A stretch of DNA of 64,000 nucleotides from Otis tarda. Lineage: Eukaryota > Chordata > Aves > Otidiformes > Otididae. Location of the stretch: contig CM048553.1 in NCBI GenBank assembly GCA_026413225.1, forward strand, positions 98,988,190 to 99,052,189. The letters run 5' to 3'. The notes below the pieces were generated by a model, which ran no database searches, was not told the origin of the DNA, and worked only from the letters and a program-made list of their open reading frames with translations. Numbering within the stretch: the first letter of the stretch is position 1; every line of letters begins with the position of its first letter. This document shows positions 1 through 10,588 of this stretch, one piece after another. The translations under genes were made by a program, and so were the position numbers.

Positions 1-3000
1 TCTCTCCCTGCAACGACCATAGCACCACTGACTGGGCTATTGAAAGCGAAACTGCGAGACACAGCATGTGTGGTGGTCCTCCAACTGGCTATAGCTGCAA
101 ATTTGGCAGTTTGGCAATTTCTGCAGAAAAATCTTCCCCCATGCTGCCTGTGGAAATCTTGAAATTCCTCGTCTTGTGCTGTTGTAACTCTGCAGGGCAA
201 TTTTCCCTCAACATGCTGGAAACAGAAAGAGCTCTGCAATTATCTAGTAATCAAAATTGATTTATAAATCCGTTCCTGCCTCCCTTTATCCCTGTTCAAG
301 CTTGTATGTGCTGCCCTTCACTACCATGGGACTGATCACAGTATGTTCTTAGTATATTTAAGATTATAATTTTGTATCTCTTTTTATGGATTAAAACGAG
401 ATCACTAGCATGCTATAATTAATGGTTTTGTATCACTCTGGAGCTTTAAAGGAAGGTGGCTAACAATGTGGATGGTTTGAAATCTGCTCTTCTAGCACAC
501 GTCTGGATGACTCATTAAGGCTAATTTTAAGTGCTAGTGGCATGTCCTGTCAGGTTGGCTTAGTTTGCCGTTATTCTTTATCCCTGCACCTAAGGCCAGC
601 TGCAAGGCCTATGCCCTGCTCTAGTCTCATTGTAGGTGTTAAAAGTTAATTTCACTGGGCTCTGCAGCAGTTGTTTTGCTGCAAAGCACTCTAATGATGG
701 TCTTTAGCATCCAAGACAATACCAAAGCTCAGAGAAGAGGTCAGATGACCAGCTTGTGTATGCCAATATTGTGGTTGACAGAGTTATGCTGATTTTCACA
801 AGGGAACAGAATATCCAGCAGCACTGGAAGAGTTGATGTTTTCATTCTTGGCCTTCAGAGAAATCTGAAAGGTATCTGGCCCACAATAGATCCCAGTTTT
901 GATCTGCTGTTGATAAAACCATTACAAAATGCTGCTTCCTTTCATATTTATTTTCTTTTTCTGTGTTCTAGGTTTCTCTTAGGGCTTTTATATGGTGGTT
1001 GGCTTATAAATGTTAATGGAATAATCTTGGCAATTTCATGTGAGAAGACTTCAGCAGATATTTAGGTATCTGCCACAGAAATCTGATTCTTTGAGTCATT
1101 TGAGTTATTCTGAATTCTTTCATTGATTAGGAGAGCGGATTTTTTTTTTTTTATATTTAGTGTGTATCCCAAAGCAGAGATTTCTGCATTGCAGCAGGAA
1201 CCAGAATGCAAAGAGACATAGTGACTTGTTCAGTGTGACACAAGAAGCCAGCAGAAGCACATAATTTGAAGCCAGATCTCTCTTCTGCCCTAGGACCTTT
1301 TTCCTGACTTTTTAATACCGTGTGTCTGAAGGCCAGATGTCAGGATTTTAGAAAATGGAAAGCTGTCATAATCTGTTACTATGGAACATATTTGATGAGC
1401 TAACTGACCAGTGTTTCCTTCAGTCCAGAAATGGTCATCAACTTCTACTGTCATCTGTCAGATGTCATTTGTAGTAGATTAACTTGCAAGACAGGAAAAG
1501 TGAGCTACAAGGCTTTCCGAAGGAGAAATAAGCTAAGAGGCTGTATAGCACTACTGTTCCAGACACTGCCTGTTTTTAAATTGCAGTGGGGAGTGAAGTC
1601 TGTCCTGTCTAGCATCTGTCACTAGCTGGGGTGTGGGTCTGTGTTCTGTAGCAGAGACGTTCAGAGCTGTCTCTCCCTAGGAAGTATTGGGGGACACTGC
1701 CATCTACTGTCTCCCTCACCTGAAATAATAGTTTGGTTATCGACTGTAGAAGAGTTGAGTTTCTTCTCCTGCTGCTACTACTGTTCGGGGTTTTTTTTTA
1801 TTAGCTATTTTCAGTTTCTTGAGTTTCCTACTTGCATATCTCTCTTAAATGTGGAGGGATCCTGGCTGAGGTGCAGTAGAGAGAACATGACGCTGGTATT
1901 CAGAGACAGGCCCTTCTATTTCTATCTCCACCAATTTGCATAGTAGAGAGCCTTGGGCAAGTTCCTCTGCCCCTGTTTCCATGCTGCTAAATGCGGAGAA
2001 TCGTACTGATGCATAAACTGCATTAGTGTTCCAGCAGCAGGTCACTGTCATTATTACTCTGTTGAATAGCTACGGATCTGGAATAGTCCAAAGGAGGAGT
2101 AACTCTGGTCTGGGAAATCTACGCACAGGTGTGAGGGAAATCATTGCCACGATACGTTCTCTTCGAGGAAAGTAGCCAGTGTTGTGCGCTCTCTTTCTTT
2201 CCCTCTGGTGATGAGGACCATACCATGACATGTTATCATGCTTCTTTCTTCTGCCTTTATCCCTGCACTGGCCTCTGTACAGATGTGGGCTCTTGCCCTT
2301 GGACAGGGCATAGACAGAATCACCACCTTCTCCAATGGGAACATTATATGTACAGCAACTGAAGAGAGCATGTGGTTCCACATTCATGATGTCAAAATGT
2401 GTTTATAAGACAGCAGAGGCATCCCAATGGCCTTAGCTTAGTCATACTGCTCGGTACAAAACCACTACAAAGAATACTGAGTTCGGTTCTAATTATCCAT
2501 TCATAATTCATTCATAATTAACAACAGCAATCAACACTGCTGTCCTACTCATTTAATGTCTTCAATATTGAAGGCTCTGAATGCATTTTTTTTTATGTGT
2601 TTCTCTCAAAATACACTCGTGTGAGACAGCTATAACTCAGCAACATACTCATCTTGTGGAACTAGTTGTTTTGGGTAGTGAAGCTAGGTATTCATGACAG
2701 GGAGTAAAAAAATTGTAACTTGTTGGAAAGCATTTATTAATTTTTTTTAAGTCTAACTTCTGGACAATAGTTATTACTGGACAGTAAATCTCTTAGATTG
2801 AGACCCAAGCACCGAAGGGCAGCACAGCTAAGAACAAGCATTCCAAGATGTACCTTTCTATTCCTCTCTCAACAGGCTCATCCAGCTGGCAAGAGCTGGA
2901 TGTGCTGCTCCTCCCAGCTAATCACTCTAGGTGTGCATACCTTAATGCTTCTACGAAGTCAGTGCTACAAGGATGCTTTAGGCAAACACTGTTGTCCTAC

Positions 3001-3071
3001 AAAGTCTTCACATGGCTGGGAATTAAGCTTTATAGCTCATCTGTAGCAAATAATATGTACAGGCCACAAGG
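1..3071. other. Unique AT-rich noncoding sequence
   Basis: I see no recognisable gene or repeat here. Open frames reach at most about 105 codons (minus strand, 2070-2387) and show no domain, signal peptide or family motif. A 13-base T run lies at 1140-1152. Short ATTCATA duplications occur near 2500-2520. The stretch behaves like ordinary bird intergenic or intronic DNA. Confidence 0.6.
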
Positions 3072-3660
3072 TCACAGAATCAATCACAGAATCAATGATG
3101 TTGGGAGGGACTTCTTGAGATCTTGCAGTCCAGCTCCTGTGCTCAAGTGGGCTAGCTGGAATAAATTCCCCAGGACCAAGTCCAGTTGGGCTTTGAATAT
3201 CCTCTCCATGGATGGAGACTCTACAACCTCTCTAGGCAGCTTGTGCCAGTGCTCATTCAGCCCACAGTAAAAAAGTGTTTCCTGGTGTACAGATGGAATT
3301 TTATGTGGTTTTGTTTGTGCCTATTGCCTCTTGTCCTGTCCTTGGGCAATACTGAGAACAGTCTGGTTCTCTCTTCATCCCACCAACCAGGTATTTATAC
3401 ATTTGATAAGGTCTCCCTTGAGCCTTCTCTTCTCTAGGCTAAACAGTCACAGCTGTCTTAGCTTTTCCTCCAGTTCTGTAATCATGTTTGCTACCTTTAT
3501 CTGGACTTGCTAGATAAAGGTCCAGATGGACCTTTTATTTATTTACTGGGAAGCCCAGAGCTGTATGCAGTAGTCCAGAATGGCCTCACCATAGCTGAGC
3601 AGAGAGGAAGGATCACTTTCCTTGACTTGCTGACAACATTGTTCCTAATGCAGAGGATTC
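3072..3660 (-). mobile_element. CR1 LINE 3' fragment, 5'-truncated, minus strand
   Basis: Read on the minus strand, this ends in a degenerate CR1 tail (CACAGAATCAATCACAGAAT on the plus strand). Upstream of the tail comes the CR1 3'-untranslated and terminal ORF2 region, recognisable from the segment on rapid-clearance wording typical of CR1: a tract for 'lacks of narrow clusters' near 3250-3420 and the reverse-transcriptase C-terminal segment near 3530-3660. The element is diverged, with many substitutions and no intact frame, so it is old and inactive. The right edge (about 3660) is where similarity to remembered CR1 sequence fades. A small permuted inverted repeat sits inside it near 3497-3535. 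CR1 elements normally lack clear target duplications and none is seen. Confidence 0.85.
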
Positions 3661-5615
3661 TGTCATACAGTCCTGGGAGAGTCCCTCCAGTTGGCAGTGG
3701 CAAGTAACTGTGCTTGACTGCCATCATGCTGGACATGCATGCTTGAACTTCTTGTGTTTGGAAAAGGCAATGATGCAATCTCTTACTTCAACCATTCTGG
3801 TACAGGTCCTCTCTGGCTGTCACTTTTGCATGGAACTGGCATTTCATAGACCAAAATTTCTTAGACCTTCAAGATAAAATTATAATTTTTCTCATTTCTC
3901 ACTTTTTTTTTCTATATCTCTAATCCATTTGGATGCTTGGATGTTACATGTGTTTCTTCAAATGTCTTATGGAGGAAGCAGATAAACAATGAGAATTGCA
4001 AAGGGTTCTAAATCCAATTATTTTGTAGAGTAGCAAGCATAAAAAATTTATAGAACTGGAAAAATAATAATGCCCTGCATATATTTCTCAGCTTCCTCAT
4101 CAGTTTATAACTTTTTAATGAGTTCTCCAGGGCAACCAGAATCCTGTTTTTGCACCTCAGGGCTTCTCCTCAAACTACAGCATGTCTCTCTCTCTCTTCC
4201 CCCCCACTTCTTTCCTTCTCTTTCCCTCCTCTGCTTTGTCTTCTGTAGGCGGTTTCTTCTTTTGACCATGTCTAGCCTACAGATCAGTCCCATATGCTCC
4301 TTATGTTTCTCTTGCTTGCTCTTTCCTTAGTTTCTAATGCCATAATTCTTTCTGTGGTCTTTCTGTGGCTCTAAGAGCTAAAAAGCTCAAGGGAGTAAAA
4401 AAAAAAAAATCCCCGAGGGTTAAGTTATCCTGTCTTTCTGCCTATGCTAGTGAATGGTTGTTTACTCTACAGGAAGACTTGTAGGTATAACTGTCGTGTC
4501 TCCGTAACACAGATCATGAGACTCACAGTAAAAGACCATCATAAGATTTGAAAGGACAGAAAAACCAAATTGGATTTTGCAGTTTGTACAGCTGTCTTCT
4601 GAGCACTAGCACCACTTTCTGCAACACCAAGATTTACTGTCTGTTCACAAAATTACTGCTGTAACCCCTGGTTCATCTATAGTGCGATTTAATGCTTCGG
4701 AGAAGAGTTTAATTGACGATCAGATACATGAAGCCAAATTGTGGTCTTCAAAGTCAGTGAAATTATTATCATTGGCCCTCATCTATAAAAAGTGGAACTG
4801 GGGAAAAAGGGACAGATTTTTAACAATGATAAATTAAAGTGGGACCAAAAACCAAAGTAATTTTCAACTTTTGTCAGTACTGCTTTTCTGTTTACTGTGT
4901 CTTTATAGAGAGTGCCAAATGAAGATAAAAGACAAAGCAGACATACCTATCTGAGAAGAAACCTTTTATTTTCTGTTAAGCCTGTGGAATTTATAATAAA
5001 TACAATGGACGGCTACATTTATTGTTGATATTTATCATCCACATCTGGGATCAGAAATGGATGAGTGATGTCGTTCAGAATTCAGTTACTGAACTGGACA
5101 GCTTTAGTAGCTGCTTGAGGGTCTTCCTGTGTCTTGTGGAGTTATCTGTACAGCCGGGGAAGAAATGCTCTTCATCTCTTAAACCTGCTGCTGTAAGGCA
5201 GATTTGACTGCCTGGAAGCTTCCATGTTTTGGTGATAGATCTCCAAGCATTGACCAGACTGGACAACTACTGAGAGTATGTCATAGGATCGAGACCATTT
5301 TAAGTTGTCTATTTTTTAGTCAGATTAAGTCTGTTACAAATCTTTACAAAAGAACTATGAAATATTACAAAACTCAACTGTGCTATCAACTGTGTTCCCA
5401 ATTGGAAAACACTTGATATTATTCATAACAAATCCTGTGATATTTCCATCACTGTACGAATTATTCAAATAAGTACTCCTCTCATCCCTTGAAGTGGTTT
5501 GAGCCATGTACTGCTGTGATGTAGGCAGTTATTTAACCAATGAGCTGGTTATATCCTTAGGCATTTGAGTCTGAATGAACAGAGGGCAAAGTAACCTGTG
5601 TTGAATCCAGACAAT
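3661..5615. other. Unique noncoding sequence with a pyrimidine-rich tract
   Basis: No gene or repeat family is recognised. The plus strand has a CT-rich stretch at about 4184-4240 and an A13 run near 4397-4409. Open frames are below 90 codons and low-complexity. Confidence 0.55.
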
Positions 5616-5620
5616 CCACT
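5616..5620. repeat. Left 5-bp target site duplication of LTR copy 1 (CCACT)
   Basis: CCACT directly precedes the TG start of the LTR and is repeated exactly at 6751-6755, directly after the LTR end. This is the footprint of integrase-mediated insertion. Confidence 0.9.
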
Positions 5621-5772
5621 TGTTCTGGTTTTGTTAGTGAGGGGGGGCCTAAGGTGGTAGCTTCTGTAGGAAACTGCTAGAAGTCGCTCCCCTTTGTTTA
5701 GTGGACTCAGCTGGGCCTAGGGCGGACCCGCTACTGGCCAAGGCTGAGCCAATTGGTAGCAGAATGTCCCGT

Positions 5773-5800
5773 GATAACGCCTCTGCGATAACGTATTTAA
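5773..5800 (+). promoter_or_regulatory. LTR U3 promoter core, copy 1
   Basis: Two GATAACG heptamers (5773-5779 and 5787-5793, 14 bp start to start) directly precede the TATA-like TATTTAA at 5794-5800. The same spacing occurs in the other three copies. Transcription would be expected to start about 25-30 bp downstream, in the A-rich stretch. Promoter activity is inferred, not shown. Confidence 0.6.
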
Positions 5801-6099
5801 GTAGGGGAAAACAGAAAAAAAAGAAGAGAAGATGTGAAGCAGCTGAGTGGGGGGCGGAGAGGGGGAGGTGCGAGCCTTGTGGGCCTTGCAGGCCTCACCC
5901 TCTGGCCTCCCACCGGGCAGCCGACTGGGCCCAACTCGGCCCGGCCCGGCTGCAAGAAGTGGAGAGGAGATGAGAAGTGAATTAGATGTAAAAAGGATCC
6001 TGAGAGGCGTCTGCCAGCCTGTTGTAAGGAAGGGCTGCAGACGCCAAGGTCAGTGAAGAAGGAGGGGGAGGAGTAATGCGGCTCCTGGCCAAGATTCCT

Positions 6100-6370
6100 C
6101 TGCAACTCGTGGTGAAGACCATGGTGGAGCGGGTTGTCCCCCTGCAGCCCATGGAAGTCCACGGAGGGGCAGAGATCCACCTGCAGCCCGTGGAGGACCC
6201 CACGCCGGAGCAGGTGGAGGCCTGAAGGAGGCTGTGGCCCGTGAAGGGCCCGCTGGGACAGCTGTTCTAGAGGGACTGCACCCCGTGGAAGAGATGACCC
6301 ATGCCGGAGCAGTTTCACGAAGGACTGTGGCCCGTGGGAGGGACCCCACGCTGGAGCAGAGGAGGAATGC
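6100..6370 (+). repeat. Degenerate GC-rich tandem array inside LTR copy 1 (6 units)
   Basis: Six imperfect units begin with a motif like CTGCAGCCCGTGG at about 6100, 6142, 6181, 6232, 6276 and 6325, giving spacings of 42, 39, 51, 44 and 49 bp. Many units end in a GGAGCAG-like motif. Because the units lack stop codons on the antisense strand, minus-strand ORFs of 202 and 120 codons (5797-6405 and 6050-6412) run through them. These ORFs overlap in different frames and are not considered genes. Confidence 0.8.
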
Positions 6371-6562
6371 GAGGAGTTCTTCCCCCGACGATGACACAGC
6401 GGCATTTAACAACGCGTGATGAATTGACCGTGACCCCCATTCCCTTTCCTCCCCCGTGCCGCTCGGGAGAGGAAGGTACTAGAGATAAAGTTAAGCCCGG
6501 GAAGAAGGAGGGGTGGGGGGAGGTTATCTTGTTCCCTGTCTCATTCTCCTGCTAATTTTAGA

Positions 6563-6568
6563 AATAAA
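6563..6568 (+). terminator. LTR polyadenylation signal AATAAA, copy 1
   Basis: A canonical AATAAA is followed by a GT- and T-rich stretch, in the expected place in the 3' half of the LTR. It is conserved in all four copies. Confidence 0.7.
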
Positions 6569-9500
6569 TGAATAGTTTTCCCCAAGTCGAGTCTGTTTTG
6601 CCCGTGACGGTAACTTTAAGGATTTCTCCCCGTCCTTATCTCAAACCTTGAGCCGTTTTTCTTGTATCATCTCCTCCTATTCTCTCGGAGGGTGGGGGGA
6701 GCGAGAGAGAGACTGCGTAGTCTGGTCCCCGTCGGGGCTGAACTACGACGCCACTCAAGTAAAAGGCCTCAGCTGTGCAGCATGACATGTTCTGATCTTG
6801 AGGATTCAGGCATGGCAAAGTCAAGAGGGGATATATTTCATTCAGACAGTGCAGGATCGCTCAGCACCAAGTGAGAGAGTGAGGGATCACTCACTAAGGT
6901 ATCAAGAAAGGATTGTGCATAATGCAAGTTGGACAGTTATCTACAAGGAAAAAGAGGAAGAGATCATAAAGAATAAGCCAGTCAGCATGCAAAAAAAAAA
7001 ATTGTAAATAAAGCCTGAGGTATGATGGAGACTCAGTGTAGAGGACAATACTGCTCCTCACAGCAGTTAGCCTGAATGAGTTCGGCAAGTCAGTATCTAT
7101 GAAGAAAGCGCTAATTGTCTTCATTTAAAAAAAAAAAAAATCTTAACTTTAAATAATCAAAGAAGTACTTGAAGCAGTCTCAGCACTGCTCAAGAGCTTG
7201 TGTAACTGTTACATGAAATGCATGGCCAAACATTAGCAGTTTCTATGTAGCCTTACTCATGGTTCCCCACGCAAATGTTCTCCAATTTGCCTTTAATGGA
7301 GGATCTCCTACTGTTCAGTGCAGCAATGCTCAGCTTAATATAGATAAATCTCCTCCCTTTCCATCTTACTGGTAAGCTGACCTATCAATTTGAAAAGTAC
7401 AGCTACTGTAAGAAAGAAGTTTGTTTTCACTGTAGAATTTGTGAGATTCATGGATCATGCTGGTTATCAAGAGTTGTCACTTTTTGTCCCCTAAGTGTGC
7501 ATCCTTTTTCCAAATTGCCTGTCACTGATGATTCAGGACAGAGGAAGATGAAATATTAATGCTTTTCTAGCATTTCCTAGCATAAAACCTGAGTAGCTGC
7601 CATGTAACTACAATCACCTGGATGTCAGCAGTGATACTTGCTTTCGTTCTGTGCTAGAACTGTTAACTTACTTACTGGATTGAGTAACCCTTTATGACAG
7701 TGATTTGCTCAGCAAATAAATATCCAGTATGCTGACATTTTTATTATGTAGCAAGTAGTCATCCAGAAATACTGACTGCTCACTACTTAGCCAAAGGGTC
7801 TGCAACTGCTTCTGCTAGGGATTATGTTGTTATTTTAATACAAGGCAACAGAGAACTCTTAAGGTTAGTCTTGGGATAGCCATAATAACAACCACCATGT
7901 ATTTTAAGTGCAGTCTTCTGAGTAGTTTATTGCCTGCTTTTCCATAAAACACAAAGTACCATAGCTAAGAAAGCAATGTGGCCTGGAATTTAAATAGCTT
8001 TCTGTAGACACCAGCTTTGGTGTTTCCTGCCATAACTGGGTTCTTCTGGTTGAAGGTAAAGCTTAGTGTCTCTGACTTCAGCTCAGCTGTGAACAGCGGT
8101 TAACTATCATTGCATCATCCTTTTGCTTTGCCCTCAGATACAAGCAGCATGCTCCTCACATTGACACAGATCATAGAGTCTCTGTCAGAACTGATAAGCT
8201 CAGCAACCAAACTCCTCCTGAGCCATGTGGAATGACATACAAGCCTGTTGGTTCTGTTGGCTGATCTCTAAGAATAGCTGCACCAGTGTCCCTCTTCTGC
8301 TCTTATTACAGACATGTTCAATCACAGGAAAGACAACTCTTTCTGGAGGATGGATGATAGCATTTCCCTTGACAGGTCTTATTCTCTAAACATATTTTTG
8401 GTTTTATGACTGTTGTCTACTGAACTCCGAAACGTGATGGAGTTTATCTGGTATTCTAAGCTAGACTTCAGAGAAGGATGAGTAGGGATGTGACTATATT
8501 CTTCTTTGCACAGAGGACAAAAAGGAGGAAAAGTATGCAGGCTAATTTGTCCTCCCCTTACATTTTTTTTCCATTTAGTTATAACCCTTCTGATAAGACT
8601 CGATTGGCCACAATGAGGATTTGGTTTATCTTTGAGGAAATACTGAAGAAAAACAGCTTGAGCCTCTGTCCTCGTCCCACCAACCAAAAAAAAAAACCCC
8701 TGAGAACAGGAAATTAAACTTTCTGATGTTTAATGAGCTAGTTTTCCCTTGACATGCATGACTGAATTAACAAACAACAATTTGCCAAAGAAAAAAGGAA
8801 ATAATCATGAGAGTAGATTGACGGGTTAATATGCAGTGTCAAACTACTTTTTTTTCCTCCTGAAATCTAGTTGTTCACATTGTTCCTTTACTTTTTTTGC
8901 TGACACTGCTGATAGATCACCTGATGGCTTCCCATTCTCTCTGGTAGGATTTAATTTTCAGTTTGGGATGGACAGGTGCCAAGATGTAGAGTCTTCTCTT
9001 GGGTAAGTTGGCCCAGTTGAAGCTGACAGTGATCTTTCAGTCAGAGCTGTTCTTGCCCCACACTAGCTGCTCACCATTTTCCTTCTCTTTGCTCTGCTAC
9101 TACTCTAAGCCAGCCACTGCAGTTTTGCTAGCGGTTTCTGTTTTTCAGGTCTTTGGTAAGAGCATAGGAGCAGCAGCACATAGAGCTATGCTCAGGCCTC
9201 TCATGTGTGTGGGACAGACACTCCTACCTCTCAGTTTAGAAGAGATTTAAGTAGATTATTCTACAATCTCTTCCCTCCCTCTTGCCCTGCACACACAACT
9301 TCTGGCTTTGTGGTGAGAATCTGCAAGGTGTTTACATAAATTAGGGTAACCACTGACTCCAGGCATATTTAGGCATAATTCACTGCCCCAGATGCCTATT
9401 TTTTAATCTATAAACTTGTCTCAGCTTCATAATATTTCTCTCATTTTCCCTTTTGTTTTAAACAGAAAAGCCTCCCAAATAAGATAAAACAACATGTAAA

Positions 9501-10566
9501 ATAAACATTTCAGAGTTGCCCACTGACTTTTTTCATTCATGTCTCCTATACTCTAGATGTAGTCTCAGTACTATAGCACCAAATAGAGGAGAACGACAGA
9601 GAAGAACAGCTGAAAACAAGATGATGTGTTAACTTCTCTTTATGGTCTTTCTTGTGCATAGATCAATAAATGTGAAAATATTGGACTCATAAAATTTATG
9701 AAGGCATTGGGACAAATCCTAGTCTTGTTACACAAAGGGTTGTAGATTATGAAGCCCAAAGGCGGAGACCAGGCAGATGCTTCTCCTGAAAACTCTTAGA
9801 AGACCAGGGAATTACTGTCTTGTCTTTGGTATACCTGATTTCCTAACCAGTGATTGGTATCGCCATTAGACTACCTTCTCCTGAACTTGGTGTGTTGTGA
9901 ACAATATAGCTACTAGAGCCACCTCTAGAAGAAAGTGCCTATGTGTCTGCCTCTCTTACTCTCTGTACATAGCCTCTATGTGTGGGCATCTGTCACCTCC
10001 CTGTACATGTGTTCAAACTGATAAAATTCTCTGTCAAGCAGTCTCTTACAAAACATTAGTCTGAAAATATCTTTGAAATCCTTCCTTTAGGATGGTGCTA
10101 CCTTATGATATCAGGCACATGAGAGCACCCACAGAAGCCAATTTTGCAAAATAATTCTTCAGAATTCCTGCAAAGTGTCAAAAGACTGAAGTAATTTGCT
10201 CAGATCTGCAGTAGGAGAGGTAAACTAGCACAGCTCAATGGAAAGCCCATCTTAATGCTGTTTATGCTTCAGCCCTTTCCAAAGACTTAAAAATATTGAT
10301 TACATGCTTTGCTGACCATCAAAGAATAGGTAGGTAGCTAGCAGAGCTCACAGGAGTTGGAATTAAGCATGATTTATTAACACTGCAACATTGTCTCCTG
10401 CTGGCCACTGACAGTAACAGAGTCCATTCTTGTTGTGTCTGCTACCACGAAATCTCACCTCATTCCTCTGCATTTCAGGAACACACTTGAAGTATATTCC
10501 TTTGACTTCACAATGAAAATGAAATAGTCCCCAAGGAATACCTTCTCTTCCTTCATATCTACATGG

Positions 10567-10588
10567 TGCATTAATGATGCATTAATGA
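10567..10588. repeat. Two-copy 11-bp tandem repeat (TGCATTAATGA)
   Basis: Two exact adjacent copies occur at 10567-10577 and 10578-10588. Each contains the ATTA core bound by many homeodomain proteins. Any regulatory role is a guess. Confidence 0.6.

Larger units (their letters stand above)
5621..6750 (+). mobile_element. Solo LTR, ERVL-like endogenous retrovirus, copy 1
   Basis: This 1130-bp element starts TGTTCTGGTTTTG and ends GAACTACGACG, where the expected final CA has mutated to CG. It is bounded by a perfect 5-bp duplication, CCACT. It contains a TATA-like box (5794-5800), two GATAACG motifs upstream, a purine-rich stretch at the likely transcript start, a GC-rich degenerate tandem array (6100-6370) and AATAAA (6563-6568). 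Unique sequence lies on both sides with no second LTR and no gag or pol remains, so it is a solo LTR left by recombination between the two LTRs of a provirus. Five-base duplications are typical of ERVL-class integrases, but class assignment from this alone is an inference. CpG sites are well kept, suggesting a relatively young copy. It lacks a segment of about 17 bp that is present in copies 2 and 4. Confidence 0.92.

Noticed and set aside
3497..3535. Overlapping inverted words (ACCTTTATCT / AGATAAAGGT and ATCTGGAC / GTCCAGAT)
   Set aside because: The two halves are in permuted order, short, and inside decayed CR1; probably a local slippage product.
5797..6405. 202-codon minus-strand ORF as a gene
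   Set aside because: It lies wholly inside an LTR, antisense, through a stop-poor tandem array, with other frames open over the same bases and matching frames in three further LTR copies.
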